Shown one piece after another: positions 6,966 to 15,888 of a stretch of DNA of 24,879 nt (position 1 is its first letter; the number at the start of each line of letters is the position of its first letter). A program made the translations under genes and the position numbers. This DNA is from Clostridium sp. CAG:451 (GTDB lineage: Bacteria > Bacillota_I > Bacilli_A > RF39 > UBA660). The notes beneath the pieces are model-generated. The model ran no database searches. It worked only from the letters and a program-made list of their open reading frames with translations, and had not been told where the DNA came from. The DNA lies in contig FR901081.1 in NCBI GenBank assembly GCA_000438295.1, forward strand, positions 1-24,879, written 5' to 3'.

Positions 6966-8405
6966 ATGAAAAGGAATTTTAAATATTGTTTTATTTTTGT
7001 TTTTGCTATGCTTATCCTTGGTACTACCAATGTATATGCTGTTAGCAATTTAACTATAACTGAAAAAAGTTATGTAGGAATTAATTTTAGTGATGGAACG
7101 CATAGAAACGAAGCATATTTTAACACTAATAAAGGTGTAGCTTACTGTATAACACCATCAAAAACAGGTGGTCCACAAGGTACAAGTCTATCTTATAGTA
7201 GCACCGTTAATTCTGGACCTGTATTATATTTATTAAATAATGCAAGTAATTCTAAAAATGATTATTTAGTAACTCAACTTGCTATTTGGAAAGTAAATAA
7301 CAATTATATTCCAAAAGTTTATAATAAAGATGCTAATATTGTTAATAATGCTATAAAACTAGCGAACACTGCTAAAAGCAATTCTAATTACGCTGTTAAT
7401 CCTACTATGAAACTATCTAGTTCAAGACTAAACTTTAGTGAATCAAGTGATGGTAATTATTATATTTCAAATTATATTACTGTTAATACTAATAAAATGA
7501 ATAAAGTAACTGCTAGGGTTTCTGGAGCTAAGGGAGCAACTATTACTTCTAATGGAAAAAGAGGTTCTTCACTTTCCTTAAAAAATGGTAACAAGTTTAA
7601 TGTCAAAATACCAAAAAGCAGTATTACTTCTGCTACCAATATTAAAGTAACAGTTAAAGCAACTGGAACAAAGGCATCATATGAAAGATATTATGGTGGT
7701 AAGTGGCAAGATTTAGTTGTTTTGGTAAAAAAACCAAAGACTGTTAATTCAGTAGCTAGCGGAACTGTTAAACCTGTTGTCCATAAATGTGAATACAAAT
7801 ATGGTAAATATTATGATAAAAATGGTAAAGTAACTAGTAAAACTAATTATTCTATCCAATGTGAGAAACATACTTGTGAAAAAGTTGGTAATACTTACTT
7901 TGGTAAAGATGGGAAAGTAACCAATAAAACTAATTATTCTATCCAATGTGAAACTCATACTTGTGAAAAGGTTGGTAATACTTACTTTGGTAAAGATGGT
8001 AAGGTAACTGATGAAAATGGTTATAATCTTCAATGTAAAACTCATACTTGTGAAGTAGTAAACAATACTTATTTCGATAAAGCTGGAAATGAAGTTACCG
8101 AAAATGAGTACAATTTACAATGCAAGACTCATTCCTGTGAAGAAATAGATAATAAATTCTTTGATAAAGAAGGTAATGAAGTAACTGAAGATGAATATAA
8201 CCTTCAATGTAAGACTCATACTTGTGAAATTGTAGGTAATAAATATTTTGACGAAGATGGAAATGAAACTGATGAAACCACTTATAAGCAACAATGTGAG
8301 ATGGTTATAGAAGTTCCTAATACTGGTAGTTCTGATAATTTAGTATTTACAGTATTAGGTATAGTTACTATTACAGGAGCAGTGTTAGTGATTAAGAAAT
8401 TCTAA
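6966..8405 (+). CDS. Sortase-anchored thioester-domain (TQXA) surface adhesin with Cys repeats
   Basis: This is a 479-residue surface protein. The signal peptide is residues 1-25 (CFIFVFAMLILGTTNVYA). An N-terminal thioester domain is indicated by a Cys in VAYCITP (about residue 61) and the TQLAIW motif (about 103-108). In this family the Cys and Gln side chains form an internal thioester that can bond covalently to host amines. A beta-rich middle domain (about 145-255) follows. Then six 29-residue repeats (about 274-446), each with a Cys near the start (HTCE) and one near the end (QC), separated by YF..DG..T. The C-terminus has VPNTG, a hydrophobic helix (FTVLGIVTITGAVLVI) and KKF, which is a sortase sorting signal. 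Its monocistronic layout, with its own promoter and terminator, suggests independent control. Confidence 0.9.
   Translation: MKRNFKYCFIFVFAMLILGTTNVYAVSNLTITEKSYVGINFSDGTHRNEAYFNTNKGVAYCITPSKTGGPQGTSLSYSSTVNSGPVLYLLNNASNSKNDYLVTQLAIWKVNNNYIPKVYNKDANIVNNAIKLANTAKSNSNYAVNPTMKLSSSRLNFSESSDGNYYISNYITVNTNKMNKVTARVSGAKGATITSNGKRGSSLSLKNGNKFNVKIPKSSITSATNIKVTVKATGTKASYERYYGGKWQDLVVLVKKPKTVNSVASGTVKPVVHKCEYKYGKYYDKNGKVTSKTNYSIQCEKHTCEKVGNTYFGKDGKVTNKTNYSIQCETHTCEKVGNTYFGKDGKVTDENGYNLQCKTHTCEVVNNTYFDKAGNEVTENEYNLQCKTHSCEEIDNKFFDKEGNEVTEDEYNLQCKTHTCEIVGNKYFDEDGNETDETTYKQQCEMVIEVPNTGSSDNLVFTVLGIVTITGAVLVIKKF
7786..8303 (+). repeat. Six in-frame 87-bp coding repeats of the adhesin stalk
   Basis: The units have the form H(T/S)CE, six variable residues, YF, G, V/T, then Y..QC. 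Units 2 and 3 are nearly identical in DNA, which suggests recent duplication, while later units diverge. Each contains two Cys, so the array could be stabilised by disulfides. Copy number is expected to vary between strains by recombination or slippage. Confidence 0.85.
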
Positions 8406-8415
8406 TTATTCTAAA

Positions 8416-8452
8416 AGGCAAACAATATAATAGATAATTGCTTGCTTTTTTT
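8416..8452. terminator. Terminator between the adhesin and the convergent collagen-like gene
   Basis: GCAA (8418-8421) and CAAT (8423-8426) pair with ATTG (8437-8440) and TTGC (8442-8445), followed by seven T. It directly follows the adhesin stop. The minus-strand arm has a shorter T-tract (CCTTTTAG), so it may also serve the convergent gene. Confidence 0.75.
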
Positions 8453-8477
8453 AATATATAAATTAAATTCTTATCAA

Positions 8478-9091
8478 TCATGCTATTTTGATAATTATCC
8501 TATAAGCATTTATATCAGGGGCTGATGTTATCTCTGTTTTTTTTCTGGACTTTAGACTTAAAGTAATAGAATCATTTTCATTAAGTTCAGCTAGTGTCAC
8601 TCCATAAAAGTCAGTATCTGTATTTTTAATTACATCCTTACTAATTTCTGTTCCATCTAAAATTTCTCCGTTTTGACTTACTCCAACAAATAAAGCTGTA
8701 TCTTCACTAGCATGGCCTGAAAAAAAATACTCTATCTTATATATCCCACTACTTATAATAACAAACTCATCTTCTATATCAGTTATTATATCCTTAAAAT
8801 CACTTATTCTATTTAAACTGATTGTTTTTCCTTGTAATACTTCTAGATCATAAGTAGTTCCAACATCACTAAATTTATATCCATAAGTAGGATTATTACT
8901 TGTTCCACTTTTTCCCTGTGGTATTCTAAACTCTAAGTTATGAATATTGCCATTTACTCTATCAATAACTTCGGCAGACATATCTTCATCTAAAGTTGTG
9001 GTTTTACTAATTAAAATCTTATCACCATCAGTTCCTTTTGGTCCTGTTGGTCCTAAAACATACAGTTATTAAAATTTAATCTCTTATTCAC
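8478..9091 (-). pseudogene. Collagen-like protein with C-terminal jelly-roll domain, frameshifted
   Basis: The expected start is GTG at 9091, with AAGGTGA 7 nt upstream, giving MNKRLNFNNCMF and then TAG. One base earlier or later in the TTTT run (plus-strand AAAA 9055-9058) the other frame continues as LGPTGPKGTDGDK and the long 3' frame from 8981. Adding one T restores NNCMFLGPTGPKG. The protein therefore has a short N-terminus, a very short Gly-X-Y stretch and a roughly 120-residue beta-rich C-terminal domain (GIYKIEYFFSG, VGVSQNGEI) like the C1q/TNF-type heads of exosporium glycoproteins such as BclA. It probably trimerises on the spore or cell surface. The frameshift may be real decay, slippage-based phase variation or a homopolymer sequencing error. 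Confidence 0.7.
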
Positions 9092-9167
9092 AAAAAAATC
9101 ACCTTCTTACTTATTTATATGTCAGGAATTATTTTACAAATAGTTAAAAAAAAAGAGACTTTCGTCC

Positions 9168-11303
9168 CTATAATTCAAACTGTGAATTATATAAATCGGC
9201 ATAGAAACCATTCTTCTTCATTAACTCATCATGATTTCCAGTTTCAATTATATTACCATCTTTCATAACGAGAATTAAATCAGCATTTTTTATAGTTGAT
9301 AATCTATGGGCAATGATAAATGAAGTTCTTCCCTCTGTTAATTTATCCATGGCTTTTTGAACTAACTCTTCCGTTCTTGTATCAACATTGCTTGTTGCTT
9401 CATCAAGAATTAAGAATGGGGAATCTTCAATCATACCACGAGCGATAGTAAGCAGCTGTCTTTGACCAGCTGATACAGAATCATTTTCACCAATAACACT
9501 ATCAAAACCATTAGGTAAAGTCTTAATGAAATGAGTAAGACCTACTGTATCACAAACTTCTTTTACCATCTCATCTGAAATATTCTCTCTATTGTAAACT
9601 ATATTTTCTTTAACTGTACCATTAAATAACCAAGTATCTTGTAAAACCATAGTAAATAAACTATGAACATTTTCTCTTGTAAGGTCATTAATAGATACAT
9701 TATCTATTAAAATATCACCTTTATTTATTTCATAAAACTTCATAAGCAAGTTAACCATCGTTGTCTTACCAGCCCCCGTAGGTCCAACAATAGCTATTTT
9801 TTGACCGTCTTTAACACTAGCTGTAAAATCTTTAATAATAGTTCTATCTTTATCATAACCAAATGATACATGGTTAAACTCTATATTACCTTTTACTTTA
9901 GACTTATCTAATATTTTTGTTTTATTAGTTTCTAGACTCATCTCTTCTTCATCTAAGAATTCAAACACTCTTTCACTAGCTGCTGCTGTTGATTGTAGAC
10001 TTGTGAAAGCTTGTGCTATTTGCATTAGAGGAGAAGTAAATAATCTAACATAAGTGATGAAAGCTATTATTACTCCAAAAGTTATAGCATCATGCATTAC
10101 AAGTAAAGCTCCTACGATACATACAGCTACATAACCAAAGTTTCCAATGAATGACATAATTGGTTGCATAAGTCCTGATAAAAATTGACTCTTTCTATTA
10201 GCATCATATACTTTTTCATTATACTCATCAAACTTAGTATCAGCTTCTTTCTTACCATTATAAGCTTTTACCACTAAAAGTCCTGAATATACTTCTTCTA
10301 TATGTGAATTTAATTTACCTAATTCTTTTTGTCTTGCAGCAAAATATTTTTGTGATTTTGAAAGAACTATAAAGATTAAGGAAAAACCAATTATACTAGC
10401 AGAAATAGCTGTAAGTGCCATAATCCAATTAGTTATAAACATCATTATTATAGTACCTAATAATAATGTAACAGCACTAACTAATGATGATAGTGATTGG
10501 TTCATACTCTGAGCAATAGTATCAACATCATTAGTAACACGTGATAAGATATCACCTGTTTGATTTTTATCAAAATATTTAAGTGGCAATTTATTAATTT
10601 TAGTAGAGATTCTTCCTCTAAGTTTTCTAGCAAAATTATTAGAAACACTAGTCATTATAATTGACTCAATAAATGATAGTAAAGCACTAACTATGTATAG
10701 GCAAGCTAAGAATAAACTTATCTTCTTAATTTTAGCCATATTCATACTAGGTTCTATTACTTTTCTAATACTCTTTGGCATTTTATCTATCTTTTTATAT
10801 AAAGCTTTAGCATCTTTCTTATCTTTTATAGTACTAGCTATTTGTAAGAATTTCAATTGATCAGTTGAAGATATTTTTTGGTTATTAATAGTAAATTCTT
10901 TAAATATTAACTCTAAAGTATTATCAGATAATTTTGCTAAATTATCTAGCATATTAGCTTTATCACTAGATTGCATAACCATCATGAAGTTAGTCTTTTC
11001 TTCTACTGATAGATTTGTACTTTTCATTATTTCTTGGGGATTAATATTTTGCAAATTATTAGTAGTCTTCTTACTAATTTCTTGCATTTCATCAACATTT
11101 ACTATTAATCCTTCTGAAATAGTATCTGTCAATTTAGATAGTTTATTAGGAGCAGCTATTGATAAAACTGATGATAAGATAGCAAAGATTAAAGCCATTG
11201 CAATTAGAATTTGGAAACTCTTTAGTTCTTTAAATAAACGTTTCATAGAACCTACAAAGTCTTTAGACTTATCCATCTTTGGTCCACGTGGTCCATTATG
11301 CAT
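9168..11303 (-). CDS. ABC exporter half-transporter with catalytic ATP site and large extracellular insert
   Basis: This is a 711-residue protein with a type IV ABC exporter core. TM1 is about residues 31-52. An unusual polar insert (about 55-193) precedes TM2, and four further TMs run to about 440. The nucleotide-binding domain has Walker A GPTGAGKTT (507-515), signature SAGQ (611-614, non-canonical), Walker B LILDE (catalytic Glu 635) and H-loop His666. With the partner at 11296-13056, it supplies the intact Walker/Glu/His half of the consensus ATP site, as in BmrCD/LmrCD/TM287-288-type heterodimers. The genes overlap by 8 bp; the ATG at 11303 has GGAGG 9 nt upstream, inside the partner's last codons. 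Substrate is unknown: a drug, peptide or lipid is possible. BmrD-like subunits also carry an extracellular insert. Confidence 0.93.
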   Translation of the reverse strand: MHNGPRGPKMDKSKDFVGSMKRLFKELKSFQILIAMALIFAILSSVLSIAAPNKLSKLTDTISEGLIVNVDEMQEISKKTTNNLQNINPQEIMKSTNLSVEEKTNFMMVMQSSDKANMLDNLAKLSDNTLELIFKEFTINNQKISSTDQLKFLQIASTIKDKKDAKALYKKIDKMPKSIRKVIEPSMNMAKIKKISLFLACLYIVSALLSFIESIIMTSVSNNFARKLRGRISTKINKLPLKYFDKNQTGDILSRVTNDVDTIAQSMNQSLSSLVSAVTLLLGTIIMMFITNWIMALTAISASIIGFSLIFIVLSKSQKYFAARQKELGKLNSHIEEVYSGLLVVKAYNGKKEADTKFDEYNEKVYDANRKSQFLSGLMQPIMSFIGNFGYVAVCIVGALLVMHDAITFGVIIAFITYVRLFTSPLMQIAQAFTSLQSTAAASERVFEFLDEEEMSLETNKTKILDKSKVKGNIEFNHVSFGYDKDRTIIKDFTASVKDGQKIAIVGPTGAGKTTMVNLLMKFYEINKGDILIDNVSINDLTRENVHSLFTMVLQDTWLFNGTVKENIVYNRENISDEMVKEVCDTVGLTHFIKTLPNGFDSVIGENDSVSAGQRQLLTIARGMIEDSPFLILDEATSNVDTRTEELVQKAMDKLTEGRTSFIIAHRLSTIKNADLILVMKDGNIIETGNHDELMKKNGFYADLYNSQFEL

Positions 11304-13056
11304 TTTCTAACTCCTCCTTTGATAATTGTGATAAAGCTATCTGCTTATAAACATCACAAGTTTTTAATAATTCTTTATGCGTACCCATGCCAACACATTT
11401 ACCATTATCAAGAACAAGTATCTTATCAGCATTCATAATTGTACCTATTCTTTGGGCAACTATTAAACTAGTTGCATCTTTGGTATAATTTTTCAATTCT
11501 TTTCTTAAGATATAATCTGTTTTATAGTCAAGGGCAGAAAATGAATCATCAAAGATATAAATTTCTGGGTCTCTTGCTACAGCTCTTGCAATAGATAAGC
11601 GTTGTTTTTGTCCACCTGATACATTAGTACCTCCTTGAGCAATTGCTGCATCATAAGTCTTATCCATCTTAGAAACAAATTCTTCAGCTTGAGCAACTCT
11701 TACAGCTTCTTCTATCTTCTTAGTATTAATCTTTCCTTTGCCATTATCACCAAATGATACATTACTACTTACTGTTCCATGAAATAGTGTAGCTTTTTGG
11801 GGAACATAACTAATCTTATTACGAAGTGATTCTTGCTTATACTCTTTAACATCAACTCCATCTACTAATACTTCCCCGTCAGTAGCATCATAAAATCTTG
11901 GTATTAAATTAATAAGTGAACTTTTACCACTTCCAGTTGATCCGATAAAAGCGACTGTCTCTCCTTTATTAGCTTTAAAGGAAATATCTTTTAATAAGTA
12001 TTCTTCAGCATCTGGATACTTAAAGGATACATTTTTAAACTCAACAGTACCAGTTTCTTTAGTATCCCCATTAAATTTCCCATCTTTGATACTTAACTCT
12101 GTATCTAATACTTCATTAATTCTTTTAGCAGAAACACTTGCTCTTGGTAACATCATAAAGATCATGGCAAGCATTAAGAATGACATAATTACTTGCATAG
12201 AGTAACTTGAAAATACTACCATATCAGAAAATAAGCTTAACTTATCACTCATCATTGCTTTATTAATTAAATCCGCTCCAATAAAGTAAATGCTAAGCGT
12301 TAAGAAATACATTACTAAATACATAATTGGTTGCATAATGGCAAAAGCTTTTTGGTTAAATAATTGAGTATTAGTTAGTTCATTATTTACCTTACTAAAT
12401 TTATCTTCTTGATACTTTTCAGCATTAAAAGCTCTTACTACTCTAATACCGGTTAAATTTTCTCTTGTGACACCATTTAGCTTATCAGTAAGTTTTTGAA
12501 CTCTTTTAAATCTTGGCATAACTATTGACATTAAAGCTAAGATAGTAACTAATAAAATTATAACTGCTACAGCCGTTACAGCACTCCACGCTATATTTTT
12601 ATTAAGTATTTTAGTAACTGCCCAAATAGCTGTTACTGGAGCTTTAATTAATAACTGTAGTCCCATAGAAATAAACATCTGAATCTGTGTTATATCATTA
12701 GTTGTACGGGTAATTAAACTACTAGTTGAGAAGTTTTTAACTTCTGCTACACCTAAGTTTTCTACTTTATTAAATAGTTTTTTTCTAATGGTTTTTGAAA
12801 AGCTTGCTGATACATTAGATGATATATAACCAACTAAGATAGCTGATAACAAGCTTCCAAAGGCACAAAGTAGCATATAGCCACCATTTTCTAAGATAGC
12901 ACTCATCTTACTTCCTTCAGTCTGAACAAGTTTTGTAATCTCTGACATATAGTCAGGTAATTTTAAATCTAACCAAACTTGTACTAAGATAAAGATAAAG
13001 GAAATAAAGATTAGTAAGTAATCTTTTTTAGTAAAATTTTTAAATAATTTAAACAT
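11296..13056 (-). CDS. ABC exporter half-transporter with degenerate ATP site
   Basis: This is a 586-residue half-transporter with six TMs (about residues 12-305) and an NBD. Walker A is GSTGSGKSS (372-380) and the signature is canonical SGGQ (480-483), but the Walker B region is IFDDSFS with Asp504 in place of the catalytic Glu. The H-loop is AQR, with Gln535 instead of His. These losses mark the degenerate half of a heterodimeric exporter, and its good signature completes the active site of the 711-residue partner. It follows the YugP-like protease gene after only 2 nt and overlaps the partner by 8 bp, so three genes form one transcription unit. The frame is intact. Confidence 0.93.
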   Translation of the reverse strand: MFKLFKNFTKKDYLLIFISFIFILVQVWLDLKLPDYMSEITKLVQTEGSKMSAILENGGYMLLCAFGSLLSAILVGYISSNVSASFSKTIRKKLFNKVENLGVAEVKNFSTSSLITRTTNDITQIQMFISMGLQLLIKAPVTAIWAVTKILNKNIAWSAVTAVAVIILLVTILALMSIVMPRFKRVQKLTDKLNGVTRENLTGIRVVRAFNAEKYQEDKFSKVNNELTNTQLFNQKAFAIMQPIMYLVMYFLTLSIYFIGADLINKAMMSDKLSLFSDMVVFSSYSMQVIMSFLMLAMIFMMLPRASVSAKRINEVLDTELSIKDGKFNGDTKETGTVEFKNVSFKYPDAEEYLLKDISFKANKGETVAFIGSTGSGKSSLINLIPRFYDATDGEVLVDGVDVKEYKQESLRNKISYVPQKATLFHGTVSSNVSFGDNGKGKINTKKIEEAVRVAQAEEFVSKMDKTYDAAIAQGGTNVSGGQKQRLSIARAVARDPEIYIFDDSFSALDYKTDYILRKELKNYTKDATSLIVAQRIGTIMNADKILVLDNGKCVGMGTHKELLKTCDVYKQIALSQLSKEELENA

Positions 13057-13058
13057 AT

Positions 13059-13742
13059 TTAATCATCCCTTCTTCCAAATATCATAATAAGTCTTAATAG
13101 TTCTAATAAAGTTGTTAATATACTTGCTACATAGGTTAAAGCTGCAGCTGTTAACATAACTTTTCCATCATCTAACTCCTTACTAGTAAAGAAATGAGCA
13201 TAATCTAGTTCTTTTAAAGCCCTTTTACTAGCATTAACCTCAACTGGTAAGGTTATTATTTGAAAAAACAAAATAACCATTTCTAGAATTATTCCTAGCC
13301 ATACTAGATTGAACGAACCAAACAAGCATCCAAAAAGAATAGCAAAATAACCAAACTTTGAAGAAAAATTAACAACTGGTATTAATTTATTCCTAAATCT
13401 TAAGAAAAAATACCCTTCTTTATCTTGAATAGCATGACCACACTCATGACAAGCAACAGCCACACTAGCAATAGATGCTTCATTATAGTTAGAACTAGAT
13501 AGTCTAATAACTTTGTTAGTAGGATCATAGTGATCTGTTAAAAATCCACTAGTCCTTTCTATTTTTATATCAGAAAGACCATTTTTGTCAAGCAAATATC
13601 TTGCAGCTTCTTTCCCAGTCATTCCTCTCTTATTAGAAATTTTCTCATATTTTTTATAGGCCGATGTTACAAAAACTTCAGCTAAAAATGTTATAACTAC
13701 GCCAATAAATGTTAAGCCATATAAAATAAAAAAATCATGCAT
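13059..13742 (-). CDS. yugP: YugP-family membrane zinc metalloprotease
   Basis: This is a 227-residue protein matching the length and layout of Bacillus YugP (Zn_protease_2 family). TM1 is residues 5-26. The zinc motif HECGH is at 99-103 within VAVACHECGHAIQDKEG. Two TMs follow (about 130-165) and a C-terminal one (about 195-220). The NAS segment after the second TM pair, at about 175, is a likely region for the third ligand (LPVEVNASKRAL). It is inferred to act at the membrane in protein turnover. It is directly upstream of the two ABC genes with a 2-nt gap, so it is co-transcribed. The annotation is firm for the family and unknown for the substrate. Confidence 0.9.
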   Translation of the reverse strand: MHDFFILYGLTFIGVVITFLAEVFVTSAYKKYEKISNKRGMTGKEAARYLLDKNGLSDIKIERTSGFLTDHYDPTNKVIRLSSSNYNEASIASVAVACHECGHAIQDKEGYFFLRFRNKLIPVVNFSSKFGYFAILFGCLFGSFNLVWLGIILEMVILFFQIITLPVEVNASKRALKELDYAHFFTSKELDDGKVMLTAAALTYVASILTTLLELLRLIMIFGRRDD

Positions 13743-13804
13743 ATTTTCACCTCGTCTTATATGATACTACATTATTTTTATTAAATATTAATTAAATTAT
13801 TAAG

Positions 13805-13836
13805 AATTATTAAGAAAGAAAGTAATATTTCTTAAT
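13805..13836 (-). terminator. Possible weak hairpin between the kinase and yugP
   Basis: TTAAGAAA (13810-13817) pairs with TTTCTTAA (13828-13835), giving an AT-only 8-bp stem. The minus-strand sequence after it is T-rich (TAATAATTCTTAATAA) but not a clean T-tract. It may weaken, rather than block, read-through from the two-component genes into the yugP/ABC unit. Confidence 0.35.
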
Positions 13837-13840
13837 TAGT

Positions 13841-15082
13841 TTATAAATTTTTAGCTATACTAAACTCTATATTAAATCCATTATCATTATATCCTTTGAT
13901 AGTACCGCTATGCATGGTCACAAACTCTTTACAAATAGAAAGTCCAAGTCCAGATATTTTTCTTGAATTATCAGTAGTAAATAATGGTTCAAATATCTTA
14001 TCAATTATCTTATCATCTACTCCTATTCCGTTATCTTTAAAATGAAACAAGTAATTATTATCATCGCTACTTATTTCAATAGTAATCTTTCCATTATTTT
14101 TTAAATAACGCATACTATTAGATATTAAATTAGAAATAATTCTTTTAAATTTTGTTATATCTAATGTTATAGTACTTTCTTCTATATCTGTTTTAATTAC
14201 TAACTCTACTCCGTTATTTTCAAGTTCTAATTTATAATCTTTTTCTATTTCTTTAACTAAATCTTTTATTTTAATAGAAGTTAACTCTAGTTTTTGTTTT
14301 CTTTGATTGACTAAATAATCATCAAAAGTTGCTAAGATATTTTTTAGGTGCAGTGCTTTCTCATAGATTTTTTGATTATACTTCTTTATTTCTTCTTTAG
14401 TTAGTTTTTCTTCTTCTATCAAATTAGAATAACCAAGAATAGATGTTAGTGGTGTTTTTATATCATGAGAAATACTGGCTATTATTCTATTTTGTTCTTT
14501 CTTTTCTTCTTCTAATGAATCAACTAAGGAAACAAATTCATTTTGAATAAGAGAAAATTCATTGTCTATTACTACTCTACTTGGTCTTTTGCCAAACTTA
14601 TAATTTCTAATATTTTCAATTATCCTATTAACTGGTTTAATTATTTTATCTTTAGCAAACAAAAATATTAAAAGCATACAAATTGTAATTACTAATGTTT
14701 GAAAAGACAACAATTCAAGTATCAGTCTTAAGATACTCATATTTTTATAAAAGTAAGCATTTACAATATATTCATCATTATTAACTAGTAATTTTTTAGA
14801 AAATAAATATAGGTCTTGTTTATCTTTCTTTGCCCTTTCTTTCTCAATACTAAAAGTTAACTCTTTCTCTTTCTTTATACTATCAAGATCATTTATTAAT
14901 TCAGCAACTGTATGATAATTATCTTTTATTTCTTTAGTAAGAATCTCTTTTTTTAACATTTCTTTTTTACTAAGCATTGGTTCTACATTACACAAAAACC
15001 AAATACCTAAAGTTAAAATATTTATAAAAGTAATAAAAACAAGTCCAATGAGTATTTTCCTTTTAATTGATCTTTTCTTCAT
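13841..15082 (-). CDS. Sensor histidine kinase
   Basis: This is a 413-residue membrane kinase. TM1 is about residues 10-32, an approximately 85-residue extracytoplasmic sensor follows, and TM2 is about 122-143. A HAMP-like linker (KPVNRIIENIRNYKFGK) leads to the H-box with phospho-acceptor His206 (ASISHDIKTP). The HATPase domain shows an N-box (NLISNSMRY, about 318), G1 DNGIGVDD (350-357) and G2 SGLGLS (377-382). All catalytic boxes are intact. It starts 5 nt after the response-regulator stop and uses GAGGGA within that gene's last codons as ribosome binding site. The Lys/Glu-rich sensor gives no clue to the ligand. The position beside an exporter suggests a cell-envelope or antimicrobial stress signal. 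Confidence 0.93.
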   Translation of the reverse strand: MKKRSIKRKILIGLVFITFINILTLGIWFLCNVEPMLSKKEMLKKEILTKEIKDNYHTVAELINDLDSIKKEKELTFSIEKERAKKDKQDLYLFSKKLLVNNDEYIVNAYFYKNMSILRLILELLSFQTLVITICMLLIFLFAKDKIIKPVNRIIENIRNYKFGKRPSRVVIDNEFSLIQNEFVSLVDSLEEEKKEQNRIIASISHDIKTPLTSILGYSNLIEEEKLTKEEIKKYNQKIYEKALHLKNILATFDDYLVNQRKQKLELTSIKIKDLVKEIEKDYKLELENNGVELVIKTDIEESTITLDITKFKRIISNLISNSMRYLKNNGKITIEISSDDNNYLFHFKDNGIGVDDKIIDKIFEPLFTTDNSRKISGLGLSICKEFVTMHSGTIKGYNDNGFNIEFSIAKNL

Positions 15083-15087
15083 AATAA

Positions 15088-15762
15088 TTAATCCCTCACA
15101 AATTTATAACCATAACCCCAAATAGTAATTATATATTTATTATTAGGATCTATTTTTTCTCTTAAGTTCTTAATGTTAACGGCTACCGTTCCAATATCAC
15201 CATAACAATTACCCCACACATTTTCAAAGATTTGTTCTTTTGATAAAGCAATACCTGCATTTTCCATTAAATAACTTAAAAGTTCAAATTCTCTAGTTGA
15301 TACTTCTATCTTCTTTTTGTTTTTATATACTTCAAAACTTTCCTTATTAATACTAATTTCCCCAATAGTAATAGTACTCTTACTAACCTTATTTCTAGTT
15401 TGTAATCTTAAATGAGACTTTATCTTTAAAATAAGTTCTGTATTATCAAATGGTTTAGTAATATAATCATCTCCACCTATTTCATAACCTACCATCTTAT
15501 CAACTAATTCTTTTTTAGCAGATAAAAAGACTATTGGACAAGAGACCTTATCTCTTACTTTTATGCAAAGTTCTGTGCCACTAATATTAGGCATCATTAT
15601 ATCAAGTAGAATTAAATCATAATTATAATTACCTGTTTCTAGTACTTTCAAAGCTTCAAGAGAATCAGTTATAATATCAGATTCTATCTTTTCTTTTCTT
15701 AAAATTAAAGATACTAACTCTGCTATATCCTTATCATCATCTATTATTAATATCTTACCCAT
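15088..15762 (-). CDS. OmpR/PhoB-family response regulator
   Basis: This is a 224-residue regulator. The receiver domain is residues 1-115, with the acidic pocket IDDDKD (7-12), phospho-acceptor Asp54 (ILLDIMMP) and Lys103 (TKPFD). A winged-helix DNA-binding domain (about 125-222) has the conserved STREFELLSYL and WGYGYKF signatures. It is the first gene of an operon with the sensor kinase and has its own consensus promoter. Likely targets are its own operon and the downstream yugP/ABC-exporter unit. That target assignment is inferred from neighbourhood only. Confidence 0.95.
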   Translation of the reverse strand: MGKILIIDDDKDIAELVSLILRKEKIESDIITDSLEALKVLETGNYNYDLILLDIMMPNISGTELCIKVRDKVSCPIVFLSAKKELVDKMVGYEIGGDDYITKPFDNTELILKIKSHLRLQTRNKVSKSTITIGEISINKESFEVYKNKKKIEVSTREFELLSYLMENAGIALSKEQIFENVWGNCYGDIGTVAVNIKNLREKIDPNNKYIITIWGYGYKFVRD

Positions 15763-15799
15763 ATAACCAGTCCTTTCTACTAACTATCAGTTGCTTTAT

Positions 15800-15828
15800 A
15801 TTATAACTATCAAAAGTATGTTCGTCAA
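15800..15828 (-). promoter_or_regulatory. Promoter of the response regulator-kinase operon
   Basis: On the minus strand TTGACG (15823-15828) and TATAAT (15800-15805) are separated by 17 nt. AAAGGA precedes the ATG at 15762. It is arranged divergently with the promoter at 15837-15865; the two -35 boxes are only 8 nt apart, so one bound regulator could affect both. Confidence 0.8.
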
Positions 15829-15836
15829 TAATTTCT

Positions 15837-15865
15837 TTGCATTTTTTTAATTTTTTATCTATAAT
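15837..15865 (+). promoter_or_regulatory. Promoter of the HEYRH-protein gene
   Basis: TTGCAT (15837-15842), 17 nt, TATAAT (15860-15865), then AGGAGG at 15876-15881 before the ATG at 15889. It is divergent from the two-component operon. Confidence 0.75.
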
Positions 15866-15888
15866 ATAGTGTTACAGGAGGAAATAAT

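Noticed and set aside
7749..8045. Minus-strand ORF inside the adhesin repeats
   Set aside because: It is a shadow of the repeat-coding strand with no ribosome binding site.
7786..8303. CRISPR-like or tandem non-coding repeat
   Set aside because: The 87-bp units are in frame inside an intact surface-protein gene and encode a conserved 29-residue pattern.
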